Positions 1-8,241 of a DNA stretch of 64,000 nt are shown piece after piece; positions within the stretch are counted from its first letter, which is position 1; each line of letters opens with the position of its first letter. Both the position numbers and the translations under genes were made by a program. The stretch comes from Fidelibacterota bacterium (GTDB lineage Bacteria; Pseudomonadota; Alphaproteobacteria; Rhodospirillales; Rhodospirillaceae): assembly GCA_947475295.1 (NCBI GenBank), contig CANJLF010000003.1, positions 1-64,000 on the forward strand, read 5' to 3'. The notes beneath the pieces were generated by a model. That model was not told where the DNA came from and made no database searches. It worked only from the letters and a program-made list of their open reading frames with translations.

Positions 1-1182
<1,182 letters not shown>

Positions 1183-1387
1183 GTCTTTTCCAATTCACTG
1201 TGATCACGGTTGATCCGAACCGCGGAAAACCCTTGTCTCCCGGTTTCGAGCGGCGCCACCTTTAGCACTTGCGTCGCCTTGTGATCATCAAAAATCCGCC
1301 CTGTGATGCGCCATTCGCGACATTCCCGGGCTGGACCCCATCCCAAGCCGCCGGTAGTATTTGGCTTATCATCTCAAGGACCTGAAA

Positions 1388-2251
1388 ATGTTCACGAAGC
1401 GCGCGCTTAGCTTCACCGGGGGCTTCGCCCGGAAACTAAGTTTCACCCTGGGCTTTACCCTGATCGAAATGGGCATTGTCCTGGTCGTGCTGGGTCTGGT
1501 GGCGGGTGGTTCGATAGCACTTCTCGGCCCGGTCTTTGACGCGCGCCGGGCTGAACTCACCACACAGCGCATGGACGTCATTCAGAAAGCGCTGCAGCTT
1601 TATGTGATTCAAAACGGCTGCCTGCCCTGTCCGACCGATGGGTCGCGGGCGTCAACCTTGGCTAACGCCGGCACAGCCATGACGTCGGGCAGCGTGGCCG
1701 TCGCGACGGCATGCGTGACCGTAGCCTCCGCCCTGACATGTCAATTCGTCGATGCGGTCGTGCCTTGGACAACCCTTGGCCTTTCGGAACAGGACATCAC
1801 CGACGGCTGGGGAGATCGCATCAGATACGCCGCTGCCGGCGGCGTCTCGGCCGCGGTAGGATGTCCCGCCACCGCCGGCAACCTTCACGTCGCCAACGGC
1901 ATGGTGCGCACAACCGGCGCCAGCGGGTGCTATCCGGCCGGTAATCTGACGGTCGATGATATTGACCTAGCCGTCGCCTCGGATACGACCAACGCGGCTT
2001 ATGTGCTAATCAGCAGCGGCCCCGACCAAGCCTTAGCCTTGAGAGCAAAGACCGGCGGCTCCACTGGCAATCGCTGGACTCAAACAGTGGCAGACGGGCA
2101 GTTCGTCAATAGCGACGGCAATACCAGCTATGCCTCGGGTCTCCTTAACGCCAATACGAACACGTCGCATTTCGACGACATCACGCGCTTTCAATCGGCG
2201 CCGAACATGATTCAGCTGTGCGGAGCCGGCGCGTGCGGCAATCCGAGTTAG
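1388..2251 (+). CDS. Type IV/type II prepilin-like protein
   Basis: The product is 287 aa with a prepilin N-terminus: a basic leader of about 22 residues ending in glycine, then FTLIEMGIVLVVLGLVAGG. This has the conserved Glu at mature position 5 and a hydrophobic assembly helix, as in substrates of the PilD-type peptidase. The C-terminal part has several cysteines (for example CLPCP) and no domain I recognise. An ATG nine codons upstream is possible. The ATG at 1388 is preferred because AAGGA lies 7 nt before it. The gene is alone, with no pilus or secretion genes beside it, so its assembly machinery must be encoded elsewhere. The leader region carries a hairpin and a tandem duplication (LSFTGGF/LSFTLGF), so the leader is longer than usual. 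Its role is unknown. Confidence 0.82.
   Translation: MFTKRALSFTGGFARKLSFTLGFTLIEMGIVLVVLGLVAGGSIALLGPVFDARRAELTTQRMDVIQKALQLYVIQNGCLPCPTDGSRASTLANAGTAMTSGSVAVATACVTVASALTCQFVDAVVPWTTLGLSEQDITDGWGDRIRYAAAGGVSAAVGCPATAGNLHVANGMVRTTGASGCYPAGNLTVDDIDLAVASDTTNAAYVLISSGPDQALALRAKTGGSTGNRWTQTVADGQFVNSDGNTSYASGLLNANTNTSHFDDITRFQSAPNMIQLCGAGACGNPS
1406..1440. repeat. Hairpin inside the prepilin leader coding sequence
   Basis: CTTAG-C-TT-CA-CCGGG pairs with CCCGG-AA-A-CTAAG across a GGCTTCG loop. The CTTAG/CTAAG ends resemble those of the palindromic elements beside the nearby tRNA genes. A related 21-nt segment recurs immediately after (1436-1456), giving the peptide duplication LSFTGGF/LSFTLGF. Confidence 0.55.
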
Positions 2252-2325
2252 GCGGGCCTGGAACGCGCGATATGACAAATCGCTTGCCGGTGCATATGGG
2301 GCTTGCGTAAAACTACCGCCGGAAC

Positions 2326-2399
2326 GCGGGTGTAGCTCAATGGTAGAGCAGAAGCCTTCCAAGCTTACGACGAGGGTTCGATTCCCTTCACCCGCTCCA
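2326..2399 (+). tRNA. tRNA-Gly (anticodon TCC)
   Basis: The 74-nt cloverleaf has acceptor arm GCGGGTG/CACCCGC, D arm GCTC..GAGC, anticodon loop CTTCCAA giving TCC, T arm with GGTTCGATTCC, and encoded TCCA. The outermost anticodon-stem pair appears to be a G-A mismatch; the rest is regular. It lies between the prepilin gene and DUF3297. It is followed at once by a palindromic element and a T-arm-like remnant. Confidence 0.95.
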
Positions 2400-2403
2400 C
2401 GCC

Positions 2404-2443
2404 TAGCTTTTCTTAGCGAGCCCTCGCGAGCTTAGAAAAGCTG
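2404..2443. repeat. tRNA-associated palindromic element, copy 1
   Basis: AGCTTTTCTTAGC (2405-2417) pairs with GCTTAGAAAAGCT (2430-2442) with one mismatch. The inner part GCGAG..CTCGC can also pair. The element begins 5 nt after the 3' end of tRNA-Gly. It shares the CTAGCTTT(T/C)CT-AAG arm with the copies at 2876 and 4672. Confidence 0.75.
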
Positions 2444-2485
2444 GCGCGCTGCCGAAGGGCGGAGGCGGCCACTCCAACTGAACAG

Positions 2486-2544
2486 CGAACCCTCGTAGCT
2501 TTTGTTGGCGCGCCGTAAACGGCGCGCGGGGTTCGATTCCCCCC
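2486..2544. repeat. T-arm-like remnant with hairpin downstream of tRNA-Gly
   Basis: CGAACCCTCG at 2486-2495 is the exact reverse complement of bases 2371-2380 in the tRNA-Gly T arm. It is followed by TAGCTTTT, then a 9-bp hairpin GCGCGCCGT/ACGGCGCGC (2508-2527). A T-arm-like GGGGTTCGATTCCCC (2528-2542) and AAGCTTAG follow. There is no full tRNA here. It reads as degenerate tRNA 3'-end sequence associated with palindromes. Confidence 0.55.
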
Positions 2545-2548
2545 AAGC

Positions 2549-2812
2549 TTAGACTAACCCTTCCGCCTTCATGGCGGCCTGCTTGAGATAGGGCTCGACC
2601 TTGCCGCGCAGCAGGATCGTCATGGGGTTGCCTTTGCGGTCGAGGGTCTTGCCGGCGGCGACGCGGACCCAGCCTTCGCTTACACAGTATTCCTCAACAT
2701 TGGTCTTCTCGACGCCATTGAAGCGGATGCCGACGCCCTGCTTCAGCAGTTCGTCGTTGAAGAACGGGCTGGCGGGATTGACGGAAAGGCGGTCGGGGAG
2801 AGTTTCGGACAT
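2549..2812 (-). CDS. DUF3297 family protein
   Basis: This is an 87-aa soluble protein starting MSETLPDRLSVNPASPFF. It matches the small DUF3297 family, common in proteobacteria and often mislabelled as glutathione peroxidase. Typical blocks are the N-terminal LPDRLSVNP, the central GIRFNGVEKTNVEEYC and the C-terminal MTILLRGKVEPYL. The length is normal for the family. There are no membrane segments or catalytic motifs, and the molecular function of the family is not established. It stands alone between tRNA-Gly and tRNA-Tyr. Confidence 0.85.
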   Translation of the reverse strand: MSETLPDRLSVNPASPFFNDELLKQGVGIRFNGVEKTNVEEYCVSEGWVRVAAGKTLDRKGNPMTILLRGKVEPYLKQAAMKAEGLV

Positions 2813-2875
2813 GAAAGAACCTAGAGTTCGTTGCTACCAGCCCCCTCGCCTTCGCGATGCGAAGGCTCGAAGGGG

Positions 2876-2922
2876 TCCTAGCTTTCCTAAGCTCGCAAGG
2901 GCTCGCTGAGGAAAACTAAGGA
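2876..2922. repeat. tRNA-associated palindromic element, copy 2
   Basis: TCCTAGCTTTCCTAAGC pairs with GCTGAGGAAAACTAAGGA. The element ends at 2922, directly against the CCA end of tRNA-Tyr at 2923. A second hairpin lies immediately upstream (about 2850-2875, CCTTCGC-GAT-GCGAAGG). That hairpin includes CGAAGGCTCGAA, which resembles the tRNA-Tyr T arm (CGAAGGTTCGAA). Confidence 0.75.
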
Positions 2923-3008
2923 TGGTGGAGGGAGAAGGATTCGAACCTTCGTAGACATAAGTCGGCAGATTTACAGTCTGCTGCCATTGACCGCTCGGCC
3001 ATCCCTCC
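2923..3008 (-). tRNA. tRNA-Tyr (anticodon GTA)
   Basis: This is an 86-nt class II tRNA read on the reverse strand. The acceptor is GGAGGGA/TCCCTCC, the anticodon stem-loop gives GTA, the variable arm is long, the T arm contains GGTTCGAATCC, and CCA is encoded. It lies between DUF3297 and rlmB, with a palindromic element touching its 3' end. Confidence 0.96.
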
Positions 3009-3140
3009 GTAACCCAAGGAATTTCCCAAAGAATTTCTCAAACACGACGGCTTCCTTAGGAGGGGGTCCAAGTAGAGTTTCGGCCATTGCTTGTCAACGT
3101 GAAAGAAGCAGTTTAGGCCAGGGGCAAAAGGAACCCCATT

Positions 3141-4454
3141 ATGTCAAAGCATGGATCTCAAGGCCCCCGAAACCCCAGAGGCGCCGGCCCAAGAAACAGC
3201 GGCGAGCGGCCCTCGGCGGGCTTTCAACGCCCAGGGTATCAGCGCGACAGACCTCAGCGCGAGGGTGCGCCCAAAGACGGTGCGCCCAAGGCGCGTCCAC
3301 ACAAAGGCGGTGAAGCACCTGCGCGCCAAAGAACCGACAAGCCGGGCGCCGAGCGGTCCAAATTCAAACCGCACGGGAGCAAACCCTTCGGCAATAAGGA
3401 GCGCGGCAAGCCTCATGGCGGACGTCCTCAATCAGAGCGGGCCCCGTCTGAGCGGGCTCAATCCGAGCGGGCTCATACCGAACGCCCGCGTGGCGATCGT
3501 GCGCCAACCGAACGGGCGCGCATGGAGCGTCCGCCGATGAAACTCCCGCTCACCGCATCCAGCCCATCGCGCTCCCAAAGCCAACGGCCCGACGCCGCTC
3601 AAAAACCGCAGCCGCCAAAGCCCGAAACCTACAGCGCACGCCCGCGCCCCGCGCCGCAATCGGCTGCGGTTCAAAATGAACCGGGCGAGACACCCGTAGG
3701 TCGCAAGGGTCGCGCGAACGAAACCTGGATCTACGGCCATCATCCCGTCACGGCGGTGCTCGCCAACGTCGAGCGCAAAGTTTTGCGGGTTTTGGCAACG
3801 ACCGAAGCGCTGGCCAAGCTCGGCGAAGAGTCATCGATCCCGCCGCGCGCGCTGGGCCAGGTCAAAGGCGCTTCGCGACGTGACATCGACGCCCTGGTCG
3901 GCGAAGGCGCGGTGCATCAGGGCGTCGCCGTGCTGACCCATGCGTTGGATTACGACCTGCAGGATGTGTTGGAGCGCATCGCGGTGAATCCTGAGTCTTG
4001 CATCGTCGTGCTGGACCAGGTGACCGATCCGCACAACGTCGGTGCAATCTTGCGTTCAGCGGCGGCTTTTGGCGCAGCGGCCGTCATTGCGCCAGACCGC
4101 CATGCGCCCGATGAAAGCGGCGCCATGGCCAAGTCCGCCTCCGGCGCCCTCGACAAAATTCCCTACATCAAGGCCGGCAATTTGGTGCGCGCCTTGGAAC
4201 TCATCAAAGAGCACCAGTTTTGGCTGGTGGGCCTGGATGCCGAAGCGCCGCAGCAACTGTCGAGTGTCAAGCTGGACGGGCGCATCGCTTTGGTGCTGGG
4301 CGCCGAAGGCGAAGGCCTGCGGCGTCTGGTGCGCGAGACCTGCGATCACGTCGCCAGCCTGCCCATGGCCGGAAACATGGAAAGCCTCAATGTCTCTAAC
4401 GCCACCGCCGTGGCGCTGTACGAACGCGCTCGGCAAACCAGCACAAAGCGGTAG
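3141..4454 (+). CDS. rlmB: 23S rRNA (guanosine-2'-O)-methyltransferase RlmB with long disordered N-terminus
   Basis: SpoU/TrmH-family enzyme predicted to 2'-O-methylate a guanosine of 23S rRNA with SAM. Residues from about 193 (NETWIYGHHPV) form the L30e-like substrate-binding and SPOUT domains. The three SPOUT motifs are visible: NVGAILRSAAAFG, LVLGAEGEGL, and NMESLNVSNATAVALYE near residue 412 (the knot). Residues 1-190 are a Lys/Arg/Pro-rich low-complexity extension, including short SERA/TERP-type repeats at about 96-130, so the 437-aa protein is much longer than the usual ~250 aa. AAGGA lies 8 nt before the ATG. The flanking genes are tRNAs, consistent with an RNA-processing neighbourhood. 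Methyltransferase assignment is firm. RlmB rather than TrmH specificity is inferred from the HPV N-domain. Confidence 0.93.
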   Translation: MSKHGSQGPRNPRGAGPRNSGERPSAGFQRPGYQRDRPQREGAPKDGAPKARPHKGGEAPARQRTDKPGAERSKFKPHGSKPFGNKERGKPHGGRPQSERAPSERAQSERAHTERPRGDRAPTERARMERPPMKLPLTASSPSRSQSQRPDAAQKPQPPKPETYSARPRPAPQSAAVQNEPGETPVGRKGRANETWIYGHHPVTAVLANVERKVLRVLATTEALAKLGEESSIPPRALGQVKGASRRDIDALVGEGAVHQGVAVLTHALDYDLQDVLERIAVNPESCIVVLDQVTDPHNVGAILRSAAAFGAAAVIAPDRHAPDESGAMAKSASGALDKIPYIKAGNLVRALELIKEHQFWLVGLDAEAPQQLSSVKLDGRIALVLGAEGEGLRRLVRETCDHVASLPMAGNMESLNVSNATAVALYERARQTSTKR

Positions 4455-4517
4455 CTTGCCCTTTTTGCCGCCTGGCCCTATTTTCCCGGCGATTTTGCGT
4501 AAGAGATGGCGTTGTGG

Positions 4518-4592
4518 GCCGGCTTAGCTCAGGGGTAGAGCAACGGTTTTGTAAACCGTGGGTCGGGGGTTCAATTCCCTCAGCCGGCACCA
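4518..4592 (+). tRNA. tRNA-Thr (anticodon TGT)
   Basis: The 75-nt cloverleaf has acceptor arm GCCGGCT/AGCCGGC, D arm GCTC..GAGC, anticodon loop TTTGTAA giving TGT, T arm with GGTTCAATTCC, and ACCA end. It lies 63 nt after rlmB. A second copy of its 3' end, split by a palindromic insertion, lies 50 nt downstream. Confidence 0.96.
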
Positions 4593-4643
4593 TCCGCACA
4601 ACGACCTTGAACCTCCTCTTCTTTTCTTTGCGGCCTGCGGCCG

Positions 4644-4729
4644 CGGGGGTTCAATTCCTCCCTTGCAGGGACTAGCTTTCTTAAGTTCGCTACGCTCACT
4701 AAAGAAAGCTAGGTCTCAGCCGGCATCAT
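4644..4729. repeat. Duplicated tRNA-Thr 3' end interrupted by a 56-nt palindromic insertion
   Basis: CGGGGGTTCAATTCC (4644-4658) and CTCAGCCGGCATCAT (4715-4729) together repeat tRNA-Thr bases 4564-4593 with one mismatch. Between them lies a 56-nt insert (4659-4714). The insert has a small TCCC-TTGCA-GGGA hairpin and the palindrome CTAGCTTTCTTAAGT..ACTAAAGAAAGCTAG (4672-4712). The palindrome shares its arm sequence with the elements next to tRNA-Gly and tRNA-Tyr. Confidence 0.85.
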
Positions 4730-4801
4730 ACTCAAAAGTATTGGGCCACCCGCCGCCGCGCACTTACACGAGGCGGCCCATTGTCGGCGGATCCTCAAAT
4801 C

Positions 4802-5770
4802 TCAGTTTTTCGTGACGACGAATTCCGCCTCGCCTGCGTCCAGCACCAGCTTGCGTTCGAAGGACACGTAGTGGAAACGCTTGGCGGTATGACCGGCATG
4901 AACTGAAAAACCAATATTATAGGTTTTTCCGGGCACGATATCTTTGTGCCCCGGGCCGGCGCCAACCAATTTGCGCGTGAACGTCACGGTCCAAATCCCG
5001 GCTTTGGTTTGGGTGGCATCAACATTCACAACCGGCTTCTCGTTTTCGACACGTTTTTCCAGGATATAGCCGTCGACGGGTACAGCCTTGGCGCCAGGAT
5101 TGAGGCGCGCCTGCCAGTATTCAAGGTACTGTCCTTCGGCTTTCAGAGATGCCAATTTCTCGGCATCCACGGGGTCGCCGCCGGGCGCACGCGAAATATT
5201 GAGATACTTGGTAATGTACACGATGCCGCGTGACATGCTGGCGGAATTGTCATGACAGGCTGTCCAACAGCCGGCGCGCTTCGCATCGGCGACACTGCCG
5301 TCATCAATGATCATCGAGACTTTGGTTTCAAAATCCTTGTCCATGGCGGAATCGGGCTGCTTGCCCGGATCAAATTCCACGCGGACATAGAGGTTGTCGG
5401 CGTCGTGGGAGGTTTTGACCTGTAGGTCCAGAAAGCCGGGTTTACCCGGGATAGGCTCCGGTTCCTTGAATTTCTCGGCGTGGACCAGCTCATCGCCCAG
5501 GGGGTGCTCGTCGATATTACCGTGGCAGGCTATGCAGTCCTTGCCTTCGAGGAACCTGCGCCGGCCGCTGTGACGATTCTGGATCATCAAAACCTCCCAG
5601 GAGGTTTGCGCCGGGTACAGCAGCATGACCTTTTTGGCTGGGATTTTCGCCCAATTGGGAGCCGCTTGCGCGCTTCCTGATGCCGACATAACGGCGGTCA
5701 CGACACATAGGCTTGTCAACCATGGGCCCGCCAAAATTTGCCCCAGCCTGGGCGAGATTCTTAGTGACAC
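4802..5770 (-). CDS. Periplasmic ethylbenzene-dehydrogenase-like haem-binding cytochrome
   Basis: This is a 322-aa exported protein with an N-terminal signal sequence (about residues 10-36, ending AQA). Residues 79-83 are CIACH, a c-type haem motif; residues 168-173 are CWTACH, a CX3CH variant. The rest has the beta-rich pattern of the ethylbenzene-dehydrogenase-related/DMSO-reductase-like haem-binding domain, with VKTSHDADNLYVRVEF and IVPGKTYNIGFSVHAG. It probably carries electrons in the periplasm. The GTG start has GGAGG seven bases before it. A cytochrome b561 gene is divergent 50 bp away, suggesting a membrane quinol-to-periplasm pair. The electron acceptor is unknown. Confidence 0.82.
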   Translation of the reverse strand: MSLRISPRLGQILAGPWLTSLCVVTAVMSASGSAQAAPNWAKIPAKKVMLLYPAQTSWEVLMIQNRHSGRRRFLEGKDCIACHGNIDEHPLGDELVHAEKFKEPEPIPGKPGFLDLQVKTSHDADNLYVRVEFDPGKQPDSAMDKDFETKVSMIIDDGSVADAKRAGCWTACHDNSASMSRGIVYITKYLNISRAPGGDPVDAEKLASLKAEGQYLEYWQARLNPGAKAVPVDGYILEKRVENEKPVVNVDATQTKAGIWTVTFTRKLVGAGPGHKDIVPGKTYNIGFSVHAGHTAKRFHYVSFERKLVLDAGEAEFVVTKN

Positions 5771-5820
5771 TTTGTTTCCTCCGCGTTTACCGTCGAGCCG
5801 GATAGAGGGGATACTTTAGC

Positions 5821-6369
5821 ATGCAACCGGCCAGCGAGAAGTTCGCCGATGAAAAATTTGGGCGGGCGGCGATTTACCTGCATTGGCTGACGGCCATCGC
5901 CATGGTGCCGACGGTCATTTATGGGCTGGTTTCCGTCTATGCCGACGGCGCGGAGATGACGCGCGAGGCCCTTTTGATTCACCAAACCGTGGGCACCGCC
6001 ATCTTCATTCTTGTGCTGTTTCGGACGGTCTGGCGCTTGACCCACCCTGCCCCGCCGCTGCCGGCGGAAACACCGCGCTATCAGAAAGTCGGCGCGACCC
6101 TGACCCATATGCTGCTTTATGTAACGATGGTCGCCCTGCCGGTCACCGGTTACATGGGGCTGGCCGCGCGCGGGCGCGACATCAGCATGGCCGGGCTATT
6201 CGATTTGCCGCGGATCGTCCCCCTCGACCGCCGGCTGTCGGTTAACGCGCAGAACCTGCATGACTACGGGCAATATGTTCTCTACGCCCTCCTCGCCTTG
6301 CATGTGGCCGCCGCGCTCTACCACCACTTCATCGTTAAGGACGGCATTCTAAGGCGCATGTGGCCTTAA
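5821..6369 (+). CDS. Cytochrome b561 family membrane protein
   Basis: The 182-aa protein has four predicted membrane helices and the histidines of the CybB/b561 family: YLHWLTA (His21), LLIHQTVG (His54) and a last-helix cluster LALHVAAALYHHF. The family binds two b haems and oxidises quinol in the inner membrane. Length and architecture are normal. It is divergently transcribed from the haem-binding cytochrome to its left and probably passes electrons to it; that pairing is inferred from position only. Confidence 0.9.
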   Translation: MQPASEKFADEKFGRAAIYLHWLTAIAMVPTVIYGLVSVYADGAEMTREALLIHQTVGTAIFILVLFRTVWRLTHPAPPLPAETPRYQKVGATLTHMLLYVTMVALPVTGYMGLAARGRDISMAGLFDLPRIVPLDRRLSVNAQNLHDYGQYVLYALLALHVAAALYHHFIVKDGILRRMWP

Positions 6370-6537
6370 GCGGTTGGTCGGAGGGCTCCAAACCGTCGTT
6401 CAAAACAATCGCGCCGGGAGCGCATATATTTGCGCCGTCGAACGTCTTATGAATAAGGCAGAATCCCCGTGGGAACCTCGGCACCACGGGCGCGTTTCAC
6501 ATACACGAAACTTTCACGTCCACTATTAGGTGCTGTC

Positions 6538-6945
6538 ATGCGTGAGTTTATGTTCGTTTTGGCCGCTGGGCTCGCCCTCGCCGCTTGCGGCAGCGATAGA
6601 ACCCGCCTTGCGTTTGAAAGTCCCGCCCCGGGCGAGCCGGAAGCACAAGTCCGTTTTGTGCAGTACGGCACCGTCAACAACTGGCATGCCGACAATGATC
6701 GCGTGTTGTATATCGAGGACCGTGGCCATCAGTGGTACCAAGTCGCGCTCTTCGGGCCCTGCCTTGGTCTGGAATACGCCAGCGGCATTCGACTCATTCC
6801 CAGCGACGGGGCCGGCACCTTCGACCGTTTTGGTCACATCGCGACCCGCGATCAGCGTTGCCAAGTGGAATCGGTCAAGCGTATTGCACGGCCGCTGCGC
6901 ACGACCGCGCCATTGAACCGGGCCACGAATGCCGACCGGCTTTAA
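6538..6945 (+). CDS. DUF6491-like lipoprotein
   Basis: The 135-aa product starts MREFMFVLAAGLALAACGSD, a lipoprotein signal with lipobox LAAC, so it is predicted to be lipid-anchored in the envelope. The mature part contains VLYIEDRGHQWYQVALFGPC and a second conserved cysteine near DQRC. This pattern resembles small DUF6491-type lipoproteins of unknown function. The frame is open 23 codons further upstream, but this ATG places the signal peptide at the N-terminus and is preferred. It is a single gene with no clear partner. Confidence 0.7.
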   Translation: MREFMFVLAAGLALAACGSDRTRLAFESPAPGEPEAQVRFVQYGTVNNWHADNDRVLYIEDRGHQWYQVALFGPCLGLEYASGIRLIPSDGAGTFDRFGHIATRDQRCQVESVKRIARPLRTTAPLNRATNADRL

Positions 6946-7146
6946 GACGTTACTCCTTAACTACCTACAGAGTGCATGAGGTTTGGGCGTAGCTCGGCGC
7001 AAACGCCGAGACCACGGCGACGGCCCAAAGGTGAATTGACCGGCGCACAACCGACATAACCATTGTAATATGGGGCGCACGATCTCGCGCCGCCAGCAGG
7101 TTTGTTTTCATTTCGGGGGCCCTCTTTTTGAGGGGATGACACGAAC

Positions 7147-7887
7147 ATGATCCGGAAACTCACGCACGCGCTCTCCGTCTTAATGGTCTTTGGATTGTTC
7201 GCCTCCAGCGAAGCCGCCGAGATAAAAGGCGTCGATATGACGTTGCCGGCGACCGAGCGCGCCGTAAGCGTGATTCAATTCAAGGCCCCCGGCGATGCCA
7301 AGCGGCCCTCGACTTTGATCCTACACGGCGCCGGCGGATTCGACCGGCGATTCAAAGACTACAATCGTTATGCGGCTGCCGTCGCCAACGCCGGCATCGA
7401 CGCTTACCTGGTTTATTATTATAGCGGCGCCGATGAGCGCACCGGCGGGCGTAACTTTCAGAAGCGCTTTCCGGCCTGGGCCAAGCTGGTGGATGATCTC
7501 GCCGATCATCTGCTGGCCGAAAAAGACTCTAATGGTAAAGTTGGCCTGATCGGTTTCTCCAACGGGGGTATCCTCGCCACAGGCGCCGCGGCGCTTGACC
7601 CCAAAGTCAACGCCGCGGTGATTTACTACGGCACAGACCCTTGGCCCCTGGGCGAGGACGTCACGCACTATCCGCCCTTGCTTGTTCTGCACGGTGATGC
7701 CGATGAAGTCATTCCCGTGATGTCCGGGAAGATATTGGCCGATAAAGCCCGCGCGTTGGGCGCGTCAGTGGACCTTGTGATCTATCCCAAGGAAGAGCAC
7801 GGTTTCGGCGCCAGCATCGACGAGCCAAACGGCGCCGATGCATTGAAGCGCACGATTACATTTCTAAAGATCCAACTCGCTCCGTGA
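7147..7887 (+). CDS. Secreted dienelactone-hydrolase-family alpha/beta hydrolase
   Basis: The 246-aa protein has a signal peptide (MIRKLTHALSVLMVFGLFAS..AA) and an alpha/beta-hydrolase core. The oxyanion region is LILHGAGGFD. The nucleophile elbow is GFSNGG (Ser, not the Cys of true dienelactone hydrolase). The acidic residue is in LHGDADEVIP and the catalytic His in EEHGFG. It is therefore probably a periplasmic esterase; the substrate cannot be told. It is monocistronic, ending before a 350-bp gene-free stretch. Confidence 0.85.
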   Translation: MIRKLTHALSVLMVFGLFASSEAAEIKGVDMTLPATERAVSVIQFKAPGDAKRPSTLILHGAGGFDRRFKDYNRYAAAVANAGIDAYLVYYYSGADERTGGRNFQKRFPAWAKLVDDLADHLLAEKDSNGKVGLIGFSNGGILATGAAALDPKVNAAVIYYGTDPWPLGEDVTHYPPLLVLHGDADEVIPVMSGKILADKARALGASVDLVIYPKEEHGFGASIDEPNGADALKRTITFLKIQLAP

Positions 7888-8241
7888 ATCGGAACACAGC
7901 CTTCGCACCGCACCATAAATTTCAATTTATAACTTTAGAATTTATAACATTAGACATGTGTTGAGAGTGCCGATACGCGTTCCGGTTTAGTTCTTTGCAT
8001 ACATAAGTCCTTGCATCTTTAGAGGCGGCGGATTATCGATCAAAGATGCTTTGAGACCGGCCCAAAAACGCTACATTTGGACCGAGGGGAGAAGGTTCGC
8101 GATGGGCTTAAAATCGGGCGCGTCGCGGCTGCACGATCAAACGGGGATCGCAAAAAATTGAGACGAGGCGAAGGCTGTTTACAGCTTCGCTCTGCCTAGG
8201 GATTGCGGCCGTCAGACCAACCATCAGGTGAGAGATTTCCA
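7888..8241. other. Gene-free stretch with AT-rich tandem repeat and inverted repeat
   Basis: No convincing ORF is seen. It contains a 15-bp tandem repeat AATTTATAACTTTAG/AATTTATAACATTAG (7924-7953, one mismatch), which is unusually AT-rich for this genome. It also has an 8-bp inverted repeat GCATCTTT/AAAGATGC (8013-8020 and 8042-8049). It presumably carries the promoter of the MFS gene. Confidence 0.6.

Noticed and set aside
3420-3540. Tandem DNA repeat in rlmB as a separate repeat element
   Set aside because: It is a low-complexity coding repeat (SERA/TERP units) in frame with rlmB and does not extend beyond it.
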